NCBI RefSeq assembly: GCF_000247815.1
Contig: NC_021679.1
Coordinates: 39,005,644 to 39,069,643 of the forward strand
Direction: 5' to 3'
DNA from: Ficedula albicollis
Taxonomy: Eukaryota; Chordata; Aves; Passeriformes; Muscicapidae
DNA length: 64,000 nt
In this document: positions 1 through 52,560 of the stretch, in pieces
How the letters are laid out: each line of letters starts with the position of its first letter
Numbering within the stretch: the first letter of the stretch is position 1
Translations under genes and position numbers: made by a program
Notes under the pieces: model-generated
What the model was told of the DNA's origin: nothing
The model's input: the letters and a program-made list of their open reading frames with translations, nothing else
Databases searched by the model: none

Positions 1-702
<702 letters not shown>

Positions 703-826
703 CGGTGACAGCCCCAGGCACCGGCGCTGCCCGGGAGCAGGACTGCGGGCCCGGCCGCACGCGGAGCCTGCCCCGGGAACCGGGACCAGGACAGCTCAGG
801 AGCCAGGACAGCACCGGGCCCACAGA

Positions 827-1165
<339 letters not shown>

Positions 1166-1519
1166 AGCGGCCGGCCTGCAGCGCCGCTGGAACCACACCG
1201 ATGAGATGTGCGCTGACGAGGAATCGAGGCTGCGGAACAGAGCTGCAAGTTTTCACTCCTGGCTCCAGCCCCAGTGGAGGACTTCCGAGCCAGCAGACAC
1301 AGCGGACACAGCGGACACCGGGAGCGGCCGGCCTGCAGCGCCGCTGGAACCACACCGATGAGATGTGCGCTGACGAGGAATCGAGGCTGCGGAACAGAGC
1401 TGCAAGTTTTCACTCCTGGCTCCAGCCCCAGTGGAGGACTGTCCTGTTAGGGTCACTCCTGTCCACAGCCATCTTTCAGGAAGGACATCCCTTTGCTTTG
1501 GGCATAAAGACAAAACCTA

Positions 1520-1525
1520 AATAAA
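1520..1525 (+). terminator. UPP2: Polyadenylation signal of UPP2 (AATAAA)
   Basis: This is a canonical AATAAA in cctaaataaatgacg, the first canonical hexamer after the UPP2 stop. It lies where GC-rich sequence gives way to ordinary AT-rich intergenic DNA. A TGTG/T-rich element follows near 1540-1570. Confidence 0.6.
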
Positions 1526-1545
1526 TGACGTGAAAATTAATCCGT

Positions 1546-2507
1546 ATTTGTGACCATTATTATTACTGCTGTTAAAAAGGCTGTTCAGATTTTCATTCCT
1601 ACAGTATTTAAAGGTGTCACAAACAGGCACATGCCAAGAGGGACAGCACAGCACCCAGCATGGTCAACTGCGGACGTGACCTTCAGGCACTGGTTAGCAT
1701 TAAAAACACTTTTCTCGCTACCAAAATTCACAAATAAATAATCTAACTTGTAACCAAATAACTTAATTTTCATGGAGAAATTCTCATCAAGCTTTATAAA
1801 AGTACTATTGAGAGTGAACTGCCCATCTCTGGAATAAAGACAGCTGAGCTCTGAACTCCCACCCCTACCCATTTTTTATCCTGTAGATCTGCTTTTAAGG
1901 GCAAGGGAAAAAGTCAGCTGCCTAGGTTTGGGATGATGCCTGCCTGGGAATTGTCTCACAGCCAGTCTGCTCCCCACAGCAAAGCACTGCTGGTCTGCCC
2001 ACAGGAATAATACCCAGCCAGGTTTGAGGTGGCCAAATGTGTTTGTGTGTTTTAAAAAGAACGAGTTACCCCAAAGGAGATACCAAAATAAAAAGCACAA
2101 ATATACACAGACTTGTAATTTTAGCACAAGCACACAGAGGGTGACCCCAGAAGACGTCACTCCCCCAGCTCAGGGCAGGCTCTGCAGCATTTCCCCACTA
2201 AACTCAGCTGCAACACTGGGATTATGCTGCTCCTGGGCTGATCCTGTGCTCACTCTCAGGAGTCTGTCACAGCAGAAAATAAAGATCCCCGCTCTAGTTA
2301 TAATTTATACTGAAAAACTAATCTGCAATATGAAACTGTATGACTGGTTTGCAGTAAATATGATGCAGCAAGTTGCCTTCTAAATATAGACAAAGGTTTA
2401 TGTTTCATCTTATCATAATCAAGGAATATCAGAAACATTCATGGCAATGAAGATTTTATAACTAAAAGAATCAAATTCTCAAGAAACCTGGAAAGAAAAT
2501 TGTGGCA
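1546..2507. other. Intergenic spacer between convergent UPP2 and CCDC148
   Basis: This is about 1 kb of AT-rich DNA between the 3' ends of two convergent genes. I see no coding exon, RNA gene or recognisable repeat in it. Confidence 0.6.
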
Positions 2508-2879
2508 TTTATTCATGTAACATAATAAAATCTAAAGTAACTGCTGTGCAAAGCTATTTTGGACTTCTGCTGCCAATTAATTCCCAAGAATTGCTACTCC
2601 AGGTGCTGCACATCAGATTGGCTGTGCTGTGTGCAGGAGTCCTTAAGCAAGGTGTGCCAGCTCCCAGTGGAAAGGGCCATGGGCAGCCCCAGGACAGCAG
2701 CACACAGCCAGCTCCCCTGCACCAGGCAGGTGCAGAGCGGCACTGCACAGCTCAGAATGGCTGCACACACGGGGAACTGAGCACTTCTGGGACACACCAA
2801 AGGGAATTGATTCAAGCTTTGCATATTGGGGACCAGACCAGACCCCTGATGCTCCTCTGCCCCTCAGATGAGAGGTGCT
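2508..2879 (-). other. CCDC148: CCDC148 3' untranslated region with polyA signal
   Basis: On the minus strand this runs from the stop codon to the TTTATT at 2508-2513 (AATAAA on the minus strand), the first canonical signal after the stop. About 370 nt of 3'UTR is inferred. A later signal further left is possible. Confidence 0.5.
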
Positions 2880-39958
<37,079 letters not shown>

Positions 39959-41105
39959 TGTGGATGCAATCTAAAAACACTTTCAAAAATATCCATTGTT
40001 TTCTGAGAAGCGGTACATCTCACTAAAAATGTAATTAGACAGAAATTCCACAGGTTTGTTTTTCACTTTAGGAGAGATTTCTTGTGCCTCATACCATTTA
40101 GCAGCCAAGAAAACAAAGTACTATTTCCTCAATTAATCTGTAATCCTGTGGCATAGCTCTTCTATTCTTTATTTTGTGCTTTTCAAAATATGAAAGTATG
40201 AGTCCCTCGATCCAAATGTAAGGTCAGCTTTTAAGGTGTTCTTTGCTTTATAGAAATTAAGCCTGAAAAGGTCACTCTTTTCTAACATTTGGAGACTGCC
40301 TAGGTCCCTCTAACCCCCTCTGTGGTAACACCTGTGAAACCAGGTCAGTTGTTCAGGCAGCAGTGGCTCAACTCTCAGTGAGCAGCATGTATCAAGTACC
40401 CACATCATCATGGGTCAAAGGGGATGTTTCAGATGCAATAAGTTACACAACACAGTTTAAAAAAAAGTCTTTCATGTGTCAAACTCCTTACTTTGAATTA
40501 AGAATGCACAGGTGTCATGCCAGGTCTTGCACAGAAATAAAAGCAATAGACCCACCTGAGGTGTTTCAGCTGCACTGAATCAACAGCTGAGTCACACCAG
40601 AAAGGGAAGGTCATGTCCAGCAAGGCTGCCCACGGAGCCTCTCCCTCAAACCCAGCCACGCTGTGCCGAAATTCCACACACACAATTCCATCTCTTTGTC
40701 ATACCTTTGACATTTGCCTGGTCCCACACCAAGCAGCAGCACAGCATATAATAGAGCAGCATAATTTATTCATTTGTGGGGTTACTTCCTCACGGTTCTA
40801 GTGAGATGAACTAGTTTATCCCTACAAATTCCAGGAATGGCACAATGCAACAGGAAGGTGGGAAGGAAGAGCAGCAGAAGAAATGTGAAGGGGAATATTC
40901 TGACAGAGCTATGCATGTCAGCCAAACAAACAGGTGAGACTGCAGCTGAAGACGGTTTACAGTGCACTTTCCTGTGAGCTGTTTGATGTTTGCATCCAGC
41001 CCTCTGCTTTGGACTGTCAGGCTTCCTCCTGCTGCTTTTTTTGGTTTCTGACCATCCAACACTGCTTCTACTGATAAACTTGGGAAGGGAATCCTACAGT
41101 GACTC

Positions 41106-41371
41106 TCATCTGCACCATGTAATGAAGGCAAAAATAACATTGATGGAAAATTGGGAGTACTCAAAAGCTCTAAGAAGATTGGATCCATCAGAGGCACTTC
41201 TCTCTATTAAAACATTTATTGCTGCTCCCTGCGCAGCTGCCACGCCAGCATCATCCTCCTGCGTTACACGTTTTGGGAGCCATCCTCCTAATCTGGGTCC
41301 ATCTGGCCAGCTCTCAATGACAGGTTCTAACACAAGACGCTGTCCTTTCTGAAAAATAACTATGGACACTG
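41106..41371. other. Open, CpG-bearing, splice-flanked island of unknown identity
   Basis: On the minus strand an acceptor-like TTATTTTTCAG (41349) precedes a frame open for 81 codons to 41106 (KGQRLVLEPVIESWPDG, then GGWLPKRVTQEDDAG). I do not recognise the protein. On the plus strand the same DNA has gctccctgcgcag before 41237 and the donor cactg/gtaag after 41371, giving a 135-nt candidate exon that contains stops in at least two frames. It has several CpGs in otherwise CpG-poor DNA. It may be a non-coding exon, an old retrocopy or chance. Confidence 0.25.
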
Positions 41372-44033
41372 GTAAGATTAGCAGCAGCAGAGTTACCCCT
41401 CTGGGTTATTTATTTACTTGATCATTTGGCAAATTGTTGATATCTCCTTTCTACTGACATGCTTTTGATTTAATGTCAGTATTTGAAGAAAGCTTCACAC
41501 ATTGACCTGGCCTTCACCTCCATCCAAAAGAAACCAAGAGAATACACCTCAAAAACAGAACTAATGCAAAAAAAAATGACTGGCCATTTTCTGTAAATTC
41601 AGGGCTATGGTATTTGATGAAGCAAGTCCTTATTCCCCTCAAGCCAACCCGCTTCTCTCTTCCACAATTATGTCATATATTTGTATTTTATCTCAGCCTT
41701 CCACAGGCATTATTTTCTGATATTCAATATTATGACTTCCCTAAAACACTAAAAGTGAATGCTAAGATGGTTTTGGAAGAGGACAAGATCCATATAAACC
41801 TGCATCTTATCTTCAGTAACTAGCAAATGTACTAATCAAAATGATAAAACCACTCCCAGTTATATTTAATTCCATTTTAATGAGTATCTAGAAACCTCTC
41901 CAATACTGTAAAAGTCCATCTCAGCCCAAATTCCAATACCCTGCCCCAAAGCTTTGCTCAAACTTCATTGCAGGCTCTAGGCTGAGTGTCTCAATGCATC
42001 TTAGAAAGAAAAAGTGCGAAAGATCAACCAGCCACCAAGCAGAAGTCCCTGCACATAGAAATCTATCCTCCAAGAACTGCAAGTCAGCTCTGCCTACAGC
42101 CAAACACAGCTACATCTTTTGGCAGCAGTAAAAAGCACAAGGTTTATCAATTCTCTTTTTCTGCTCCTTTCACAGTTTAGTATTTCACTATTCACTGAAC
42201 TCTTTTAGGCAACAAAAATGTGATCTCTTAAAAGATTTCGTCTCCAATTCAACCAAACTCTTCAGTGCATTCTTAATGTAAGTCCTTGCTGTTGTCTGAG
42301 GTGTATGACCTATGTTTATTCTTACATATAGGAATAGCCAATACTGAGGCAAGATCCTCCTTCCTTTCATTTAAATAGAAATTAAGCTCCCCAGTGTCAG
42401 CCAGCGTTCCTGGAGGAAGCAAAGCCTGGTGCCTGCCACAGACTGCTCCTGGGGCTGAGTCAGCTCCAGTCCAGGGAGTTCAACCAGTGCTTTTAAAAGT
42501 GCCTAATTCCACTGTCTCTACTCAACAAGTTGTTTGCATACATAAATCTTTGCAGATCTGGGTCACCAGTGCCATTTTTCCCTCCCAGCTAAAGTGCTGC
42601 TCATCAAGCAAAGGGCAGATGGATTTCTGGCAGGGAGGCACAGCGCTCAACGACCCAGACATGCCTTTTGAAACACAATTTCCTGTGCATGCTTTAAATC
42701 ACTCCCATTATTAAATCCGAATCAAGTCTCCACAAAACACAGTTTAATAGCATCAGCAGTGGCAGTATAGCAGGTGCTCCTCGGGTTTGTGTGCAGGAAG
42801 GATGAGGAATCCTGTGGCAGCAGGTGTTACAGTCAATCCTCTCACACAATGCACTGCTGGGGGTACACCACTGAAAGCAGAGCTGAACCACAGACTTACT
42901 TGGAACACAACATCAACAGGAACTGGGATCATACATTACAGCAGATCTTCCTAAGAAATACAAACGCAGAAAAAATCCCCAAACTCAGAAGTCCCTTATT
43001 CTCTGCTCTATTTTGCATACCTGGCAATGTCTTGAATATTTTGTGGAAGGTCTTTTGAAAGATTTTAAAGTTTAATGACATTTAATTGTTTAGCTGCTGC
43101 ATGTTTTCATTTAAAGAAAAAGAATATTAATATGCAGTTGTTGAACCTTCTGATCCTAATTATTGTTAGGGAAAAGAGGCAAAGATTCACTCCCATTGTA
43201 GGGCATGGAGTACAAACAACAAACAAATAATGAGCTTGATCCCTTAATCAGATCCTTTCTCTTCTGGTTGAACTAACTATCTGAAAATGGCACCCATCCA
43301 GAGCCTGTTAATCTTGCAGCAGTCAATCCTTTCCCCAGGAAGAAAATACACAGTATAATACTTCTATCATTCAGTGTCAAAACAGCTGCTAGAAAAATCC
43401 CATTGTTTGATTGTAATTTAAATTTACATTCCCCTAAAGAAAGAATTATAGCTCTCTTTGAAATAAAGTCAAGTCTCAGAAATGGTATGTTCCCAAAGAG
43501 ACATAGTCCTTTTTGTCTATGATAATCTCATTACTTCCTCATTAAGTAAAACTTAATCCAAAGTAGGAAGATCAATTTGAGTAACACTTAAAACAATCAG
43601 CTTCATGGACTGCTTTGTCACACTGAAGGGGCAGGGAATAGCTCGTCTGCTTTCTGAGGATCTTCACAAGGGAGCTCTATCCCCCTCCATTCTTGGAATA
43701 TTCTTTAAAAATCCAATAGGAAATAAACTTCAGGAACACTTAGAAAAAACACTGAAACAAGCAGATTAAAAAAAGGAAGTAAATGTTTTAGAAGTTGGTA
43801 AATTGACATAAAAGGGGTAGGAAATGAAGTCACTCATGTCACCTCGGATCAAATGAGTCAGGTGGCATTTCATGTTGTTTTTTTTCAAACAAAACGTGCA
43901 CAATCCCTTTTCAAACACAGCTGGCCTGCTGCAGTCAGCACACCTGGCAATTGCAAAGTGTAAATGAAAGAGGATGAAAAGAGAAAATGCTCTGAATGCT
44001 TTGAGTAGTTCATCACAGAGCATTTGGGGTTGG

Positions 44034-44200
44034 ATCTTAAAGCTCACCCAGCTTCACCCCCTGCCATAGCAGGGACACCTTCCACTGCCCCAAGGTGCTC
44101 CAAGCCTGCCCAGCCTGGACTGGGACACTGCCAGGGATGGGACAGCCACAGCTCCTTTGGGCAATTCCTGGCATGGACAGGACAAACCTGGTCAAAGTCC
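44034..44200 (-). mobile_element. CR1 LINE 3' tail fragment
   Basis: Read on the minus strand it gives caggaattgcccaaaggagc, tgtggctgtcccatccctgg, cagtgtcccagtccaggctg, then cagtggaaggtgtccctgc and atggcagggggtg, the typical CR1 3' end. Same orientation as CCDC148. Confidence 0.85.
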
Positions 44201-47200
44201 AGTTTTGCTGAGCTAAAGGAAGAAATTTTGAGGCATCATTTACAGACTTCTGTAGCACAAGAGATTTGCAGAATTTTGTCATCTGTTCTTTTTATTACTG
44301 TTCTATCTAGATTTCTATTCATTACCTCCGTGTACACCAAGAGCTAGAAAATGAAACAATATGCTTGAATATATGAAAGAATAATTGGAAGATGTGAGGC
44401 CGAGTTTTTCATTATAGGATTCTACCATTTTCTCCATTAGTTAAGAAATAATAAATGTTTAGTTAAATTGACTTGTGGCTGCCTGGGCTGTAAAGCACAC
44501 CTGCTATTGGCCAGGCTGTGTCCAAAGGCTTGCTTGGAATGGTGCAGTGAGCACTCACCCCTCTGCTGCTCTGCATCCACCAGAAAAAACACTTAAATCT
44601 ACAGAATTCACTTAGCACTGCAGAAGCAAAGATGCTGTAACACAACTGCAGAGAATTAACATTCCCTGAAATCCAACAAAGTACCTGGGCTTTGCACTTC
44701 TTATCAAGAGGCAGGATTTGCATGTACCACAGGAATTTCAGAGACAAATTCCACATATGCCAAACACACTGGGCACTGGACTAAGGATGCAATTTTACAG
44801 GCTGAGTTAGTTAAGGAGCTAGACCTCAAAAGGAGCTGCAGCAGAACAGTGTGTTCTGCAAGAGCATCACATGTACTCAACCATCAGATACTGAAATAGT
44901 CAATACTAAGTAGTAGCAGAAGTTCAATGGAAGACAGCTAAAGAAGCTCGGAGCAGGTCAAAGTCATTGAGTCACTTTAAAAAAAAAAAAAAAAAAAGAA
45001 CAACAAAAACCAACTGAAGACTGAACTTCAAAAAATCCGTGCAACCTATCTGGATTCCAGTTGTTAAATCACAGCCCCATTGCTCCTCAGATAAACCTAC
45101 CATTGCTCTCCATTGCTGCAAAATGTACAATTGGAAATACCCAGTTTGAGAGTCATGATAGCTTTATTTTCTGTGTCTAACTAGATCTCAGATTTTGTCA
45201 AAGCAGGAAGGGAAACAGGAGTCAGGTTCCCTATTTCTGGAATTAAAAAGGTAATTTTAACTTGTCACCTTTTGCACATTCCTCTGTCTTTACTGTTGCC
45301 TTCTGTGTAGCAGAAATGGAAACATTTCCTCCTACCCCATTTTCATGCTAGCTTTGTTGCTGATGTTTTTTTACTTAACAAACCCAAATCTGTATGGAAG
45401 GGTTCCCTGCCCCACTGCTGGAGGCCTCTTCCTCACAGCTCTGCTGACAGACCAATTTCTGCATGCATTTCCTAATGAACTGCAGGCAGAAGTCAGCTGG
45501 CTTAGTTTGTGTTGTTGGCAGAACAGATTAACAGTGCTTCAAGAACATATGACTCTGTCTGAATAAGTCAAATTTCTCCTTAAGCCAAGATCCTTTTCCC
45601 TGTTCAAGCCACGGGAAGCTGTGGCTGTGTGGAGGTGCAGCCATTTGCACACTCGGGATGAACTTCAGAGCAGTCCTGCATCTCATCTGCCCAAGCTCCC
45701 ACATCACTGCAGCAGGGACACCACCAGGACAAACACCACGGGGCAGAGAGGACCCCGAGGGACCTTGTGAGGTGGTGCTGGCACCAACTCTGTGTCACTG
45801 TCCTTTAAGGCAGCCCAGCTGATTTTTGTCTGAGTAGTGTAGTGGGAGTCAGAGCAGAACGTTTGTCTGCAGCCTGTCAGAGACAAGCCAGAGGGACAGA
45901 TAATTCATGTGATTTAGGAGCCACTGCAGCTGATTTTGTCAGGAGCATCAGTATCATTTTGTACAGTTTTTGCCAGTTCTGCCAAATTCCCAGAGTTATG
46001 GGCAGGGAAGCATTTGGCACAACTTCACTTTAAATTATTGCATAATGTTGTCTGATATCCTACTAGAAAAAGCAACTCATCCTTGTCTGGGGCCTCTCAG
46101 TCACAGCCACTGGAAATGTACAGTCTGTAAACATGAATCAAGGAATCTTTCTGCATGTACATTTTCTTTGTTGCCTCCTTATTGAAAAGTATCTCTAGAT
46201 TTCAATCTGACATTCTGTATCCCTGGTCTGGTAAGAAAGATTACAGTTTGGTTATTTCTCAAGAGTTTTTCCAGCCTCATATACAAACTAGTAAGAAGAT
46301 GGGTAATATTTTGTTCAGCAACTGTAGCAATTGGTAGAAACTGCAAAGGATTTTAGGGGACCTTCCCCTGTCCTTGAGCAGATGGAAGTACCTTCATTGC
46401 CCAGAGATGTGGTGTGGGGGTTTTATTATTTCTTTGTGGGCTTTGGGGGGAGTTGTTGTGGGCTTTGGTTGGTTTTTTAAGGTTGTTGACTCAACAATTG
46501 CAAGTTTAGGACCCGAATACCCACAGAACAGACCAACAGCTGATGACCTTGTCATTACTGGACATCCCACTCGGCATTTCCTGCCATCTTTTCTGCAAAT
46601 CACCCACCTGGCTCTTGCCAAGCTGCCTGCCTATTTCCAGGTGCTGCAACATCCTCGAGGAACCCTGCCTTACAGATGCACACCTGATGAAACCTGATGT
46701 CACCATTAGCACAGCTCACTTAAGGGCATCCCTTCTGCTGCTGCCCCAAACACAGCTCCTGGGACACACTTCCAGCTGGAACAACATATTGGGACAGGAT
46801 TGCTGGGGCTTGCCAAGAACAGGTTACTGAGCTTACACCACTGGCCAGCAAACTGCTGTTCCTCAAACCCCCTCATTTTGCTGAAACAGGCATCCAGGGC
46901 AAAGCCTTTCCTGCCCCTGCCACTCCTGCTGTGCTTGGCTGCTCGCACATTCCTTGGTGCAGGCACCACAGGCAGGGACAGTGCGCTCAGGAAGATTGAT
47001 CTAGATGAAAATATACGGCATATATGCCAGGGGGGTTTCTGGGGAAGCTGATCAATTCTGAAATGCAGCTCCCTGCACGGGTGCAGAATCCTGTGGCTGG
47101 CATTGGGAAAGCTGGAGGAAGATCTCATTGCAGGGCTTCATTGTCCTTCCCATGGCAACTGGGCCTGAGCCAGAGCACAGGCTGAGCATTGTGCACCATC

Positions 47201-48007
47201 TACAACCAAATACTCCTACTTGATGCTTCAAAGCCATGCAAGAAAAACAGAAAGTGCAAACAACCTGTCACTATCCAATAGTTTTCCTCAATATTTTATT
47301 TTACCGCAGGGAAAGAGTAATATCTATCCATGGCAGAGCAGTAATTTTGAATTTTCACTGTCTGAAATAGAACATTTCTATAAAAACCCTCACTGAAAAA
47401 GCAAAATATCAGCCCACCACTTTCCTCAGAAACACACCTGTTAGGTGCCTTACCTCCCCAGTTAAGCAATTAAAAGTAGGAGAACATTCAGTGCTTTTTA
47501 TGCCAAATGAAATTACAGTTTCAGAATTACCCGAAATCAATTGTATTGTGATTGACTGAGTTGCTGTGACATCAACACAATGGCTTGCAGTAACTTTTGA
47601 AATCAAATTGTAGGTTTTAATGAGAGGAAAAAACCCCACACACCTAAATAACTCCCCATGTGAGCACTAAACAGCTGCTCAGGTGTTGTGTTAGCCTGCC
47701 ATGAGCATCACCCTCTTCTCCAGATGCTTTTTTCACCAAACCTTCATAATTTCAGTATCTGGAAGAGATTACAGTTAAAGCAGAAAGCGTTACATAGCTT
47801 CCAAAAGAAACCAAACTGCATTCCCCAGACCCACCCCTCCCAAATCTAACCAACCAAATTGACAAAAGCAAAACAAAAAGCAGAAAAAAAAAGGAAACAA
47901 AAATGCCACCAAGAAACAAAGCAACACTGTTTTTGTGACTGCTATTTATCACTAAAATTAAGAGATAAGCATGTCAGTGTTCTGCAAGGGCTGAGAACAT
48001 CTGTGGA

Positions 48008-48032
48008 ATATATATATATATATACACACACA
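48008..48032 (+). repeat. (TA)n(CA)n microsatellite
   Basis: A short alternating TA run followed by CA repeats. Confidence 0.9.
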
Positions 48033-50589
48033 AAGCAAAACTCGACTATGGATTAATTTCAGAACAGATTAAACAAAGCAAAAAAACATATTAATGACTG
48101 GAAATGCTGAAGAAGCAAAACAGCAGCAAAACAACCAGCAAATACCTGTTAACAACATTGCCATCTAAAGCACTGGAAGATGAGCACAGTCACTTTATGG
48201 GTCAGATTTAAGGCTAAAGAGAAACCAGTACAGTCCCAAAGGAAATCATGAGACAGGTTGTCACAAACTGCAAACATAGTGGAATAATGGCTTTCCAAAT
48301 GATAATGAAACAGAGCATCTTACTTAAAAGTCACATGAAGAAGAAGATGAATAAAAAGAAACCGTTCTTATTTGCTGCTGATTCTAAAAGTTACACAAGA
48401 ATTTAAACGTGTTTGACAAAGACCACTATCAGCTAATAAATAAATCAAAGAATCACCCTCCATGCAGGCCTGTGCATTGGAAAGCTAAAATGGGGTGCCT
48501 TTCCCTAGCCTATGTCGTCCCTGCTGGACAGGATTCTGCACTGGACACAGAGCAGTCAATTAGATAATGTATTGGCTGCTCAGGGTGCCAAAAGAAATAA
48601 ACCAGCTATGAGGGTATGACTAATACCAGACAGAATGAAACAGCTTTTCCCCACTGACAGTCATTCAACACGTTTCCAAATCTGACAGGACCTCAAAATG
48701 TTACTTTCAATTCCTCCTACTTCTTCTGTGCCAAAACAAACCAACTCAAGATCCCTTTCTGCTTCCCAACAGTGCTTGTTACCCTTTCCCATCTTGCCCC
48801 AAAGGGAAGCTCTAAAGCACAGCCACACCTTGCAATGCATGGCTCTGCAGGGATGCAGGGCACCTGGAGCAGCCTGTTCCTGACCACCTGGAACCCCAAA
48901 GGCCTGGGGATGGCACTGTGCCCCCTCCTGTGTCCTGCCCATCACCCATGCTTTCCACAGCCCCCACAGTGACACCCAGGAATAGCTCCATGTACTGGGG
49001 GCCAGCAAGCTTCCTCATTTCCCAAAAGCTGTTCTCTCTATTATTATATATTATACATATATAATAATGCCCAAATTACAGGTGAAAACTAGTTGAGACT
49101 GACTTGAAGCTAATTTAATTAAACCTCTACACCTTTGGTAGGAGCAACTTTGCAACTAATCAAGGTCACAGTGCTTGCACATCCTGCACTTTCTCCTCCC
49201 TTTATTTTACATTTTATATTTCCTTTACTCCAGTTCTCCACTCTCATTTGACCCTTCCGCCACTTGTTCTATTTCACACCTGTTATTCTTTTTTACTAAG
49301 TTTCTACTGCTATTCCTCTCAGCTCTTGTTTCCCATTTACTAGACAGAGACCACCATTCTGGTTTGGTAATATCTTATATGCAGTTCACATGGTATGAAC
49401 CATGCGATTTTTTAGAGCAATGAGGACTCAGGACTCCTGTTTACAGCTGCCAAGCATTTTCCATGTGGATATCACCAGAATGTAGGAGTTCCTACTGCAT
49501 TATTCGATATATAAATAATTATACAAATAGCAACAAAAACCTCAGAGATTAAACATCTTACCAACAGCGTAAACAGCTTCCATGTAGCCGATTACATTCT
49601 GAGTGGGAAATTCAGAGAATTTCTATAAGTTTAAAGGTGACTGTCCATGTTCAGCTAATGTGCAGTTCCCTCCTAAGCAGGGGCTAACGAAGGACATAGT
49701 TCTACCTGCAGCATTAGCACCAATTAAACCACATCACGAGTTCCTGTGTCCTTATGCCTAAAAAAACCCCTATGGTCACCCCATCAAACACTAAACTGAA
49801 AAACTGAGCTGGATAGAAACCAGACACAAGTCATAGTGTGGATACATTTTCATGTTACAGCAGGCTTTCTACAGCATTTGTATCAATAAACAGGGGAAGA
49901 GGGCGAATGAAACAACCTCTTGACACAGCAAGAGCTGCTGATTCAAGTGGCCATTCGGTTTTGGCTCCGCTTAGCCATTTACAGTCATGCAGTGAAGTGG
50001 AGAGTGTCGATCGCTGTCGTACCTGCAGGGCGGGAGCAGAGGAATGAGCGAATGGAAAAGCAGTCACACCTGGGGTACACCGGAGCGGTCTGCTCGGGGG
50101 CTCACGGAGAGGAACGGCCCCAGCCAGGACCTGAGACACGCCGAGATGGCGAGTTCAGGACAGACACGGGATGCAAAAAAGTTATCAAGCATTTAACACG
50201 CCCAAAGTCTGGTATTGAAGTGCGTTACAGCGCTTTTAGGGAGATTGGCTTTTCTTTCCTACATCTATGATTCCTCACACGCCATCCAGAGAGTTCATCT
50301 GCTAATGAAAAGCTTCAAACAGTGAGATGTTTAACACCATGGGAAGTGTTTTCGCATCTTTCCCAAACACCTGGGCTTAGTCTGTCGGGTGTGAGCGGGC
50401 TGCGCGCTCTGCCGGTACCGGGGCACGGCTCCCAGGAGCGGCAGGTGGGGCAGGAGCAGGGCGGGCGGGCAGCGGGTGCGGGCCGTGCCCCAAGGGCCAG
50501 CACGGGGGCGGACACGGGGGGACGGGGACGGGCCCAGCTCTGCGCTCGGCACAGCCCCGGAGCTCTGGCGGGGCGGGAAGCGGCGGGCA

Positions 50590-52169
<1,580 letters not shown>

Positions 52170-52288
52170 TGCTTGGGGCTGCAGGAACTTTCGGCGGCGT
52201 TTTGTCCCCCCGTCTCCGGTGCCATCCGCGGGGCTGGGAGCGGAGCAGCAGTGCGGGGACGGGACAGCTGTGGCTGCGGGGGCAGTGG

Positions 52289-52290
<2 letters not shown>

Positions 52291-52376
<86 letters not shown>
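52291..52376 (+). repeat. Pure poly-G run, 86 nt
   Basis: The run is inside a small GC-rich repeat: gctgcgggggcagtggcc precedes it and the same gctgcgggggcagtggcc follows it. Further copies of the unit (gtggctgcggggacag) lie to the right up to about 52460. Confidence 0.95.
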
Positions 52377-52560
52377 CTGCGGGGGCAGTGGCCGCGCTGG
52401 CCGTGGCTGCGGGGACAGGACGGCTGTGGCTGCGGGGACAGTGGCCGCGCTGGCCGTTCCCGTGCCTCGGGCGCGCTGCAGCGTGTGCGAGAGCACAAAG
52501 TGCTCTGCAGGTGCCGGTTACCGAGTGCCACTGCCGTGGCTCGGGCTGGGAGAGCTGGGA

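Larger units (their letters stand above)
39971..49950. other. 5' region of CCDC148: non-coding intron(s)
   Basis: 10 kb of mostly AT-rich DNA between the proposed first coding exon and the CpG-rich block. It holds a CR1 tail at 44.0 kb, an open splice-flanked island at 41.1-41.4 kb, a 19-A tract at 44979-44997 and a TA/CA microsatellite at 48.0 kb. No supported coding exon. A 37-nt segment at 49562-49598 (minus) with an AG acceptor and GTAAGA donor is a possible 5' non-coding exon. Confidence 0.5.

Noticed and set aside
49855..50270. Overlapping 94- and 116-codon frames in the CpG-rich block
   Set aside because: No resemblance to CCDC148 or any family known to me; CpG-rich DNA has few stops.
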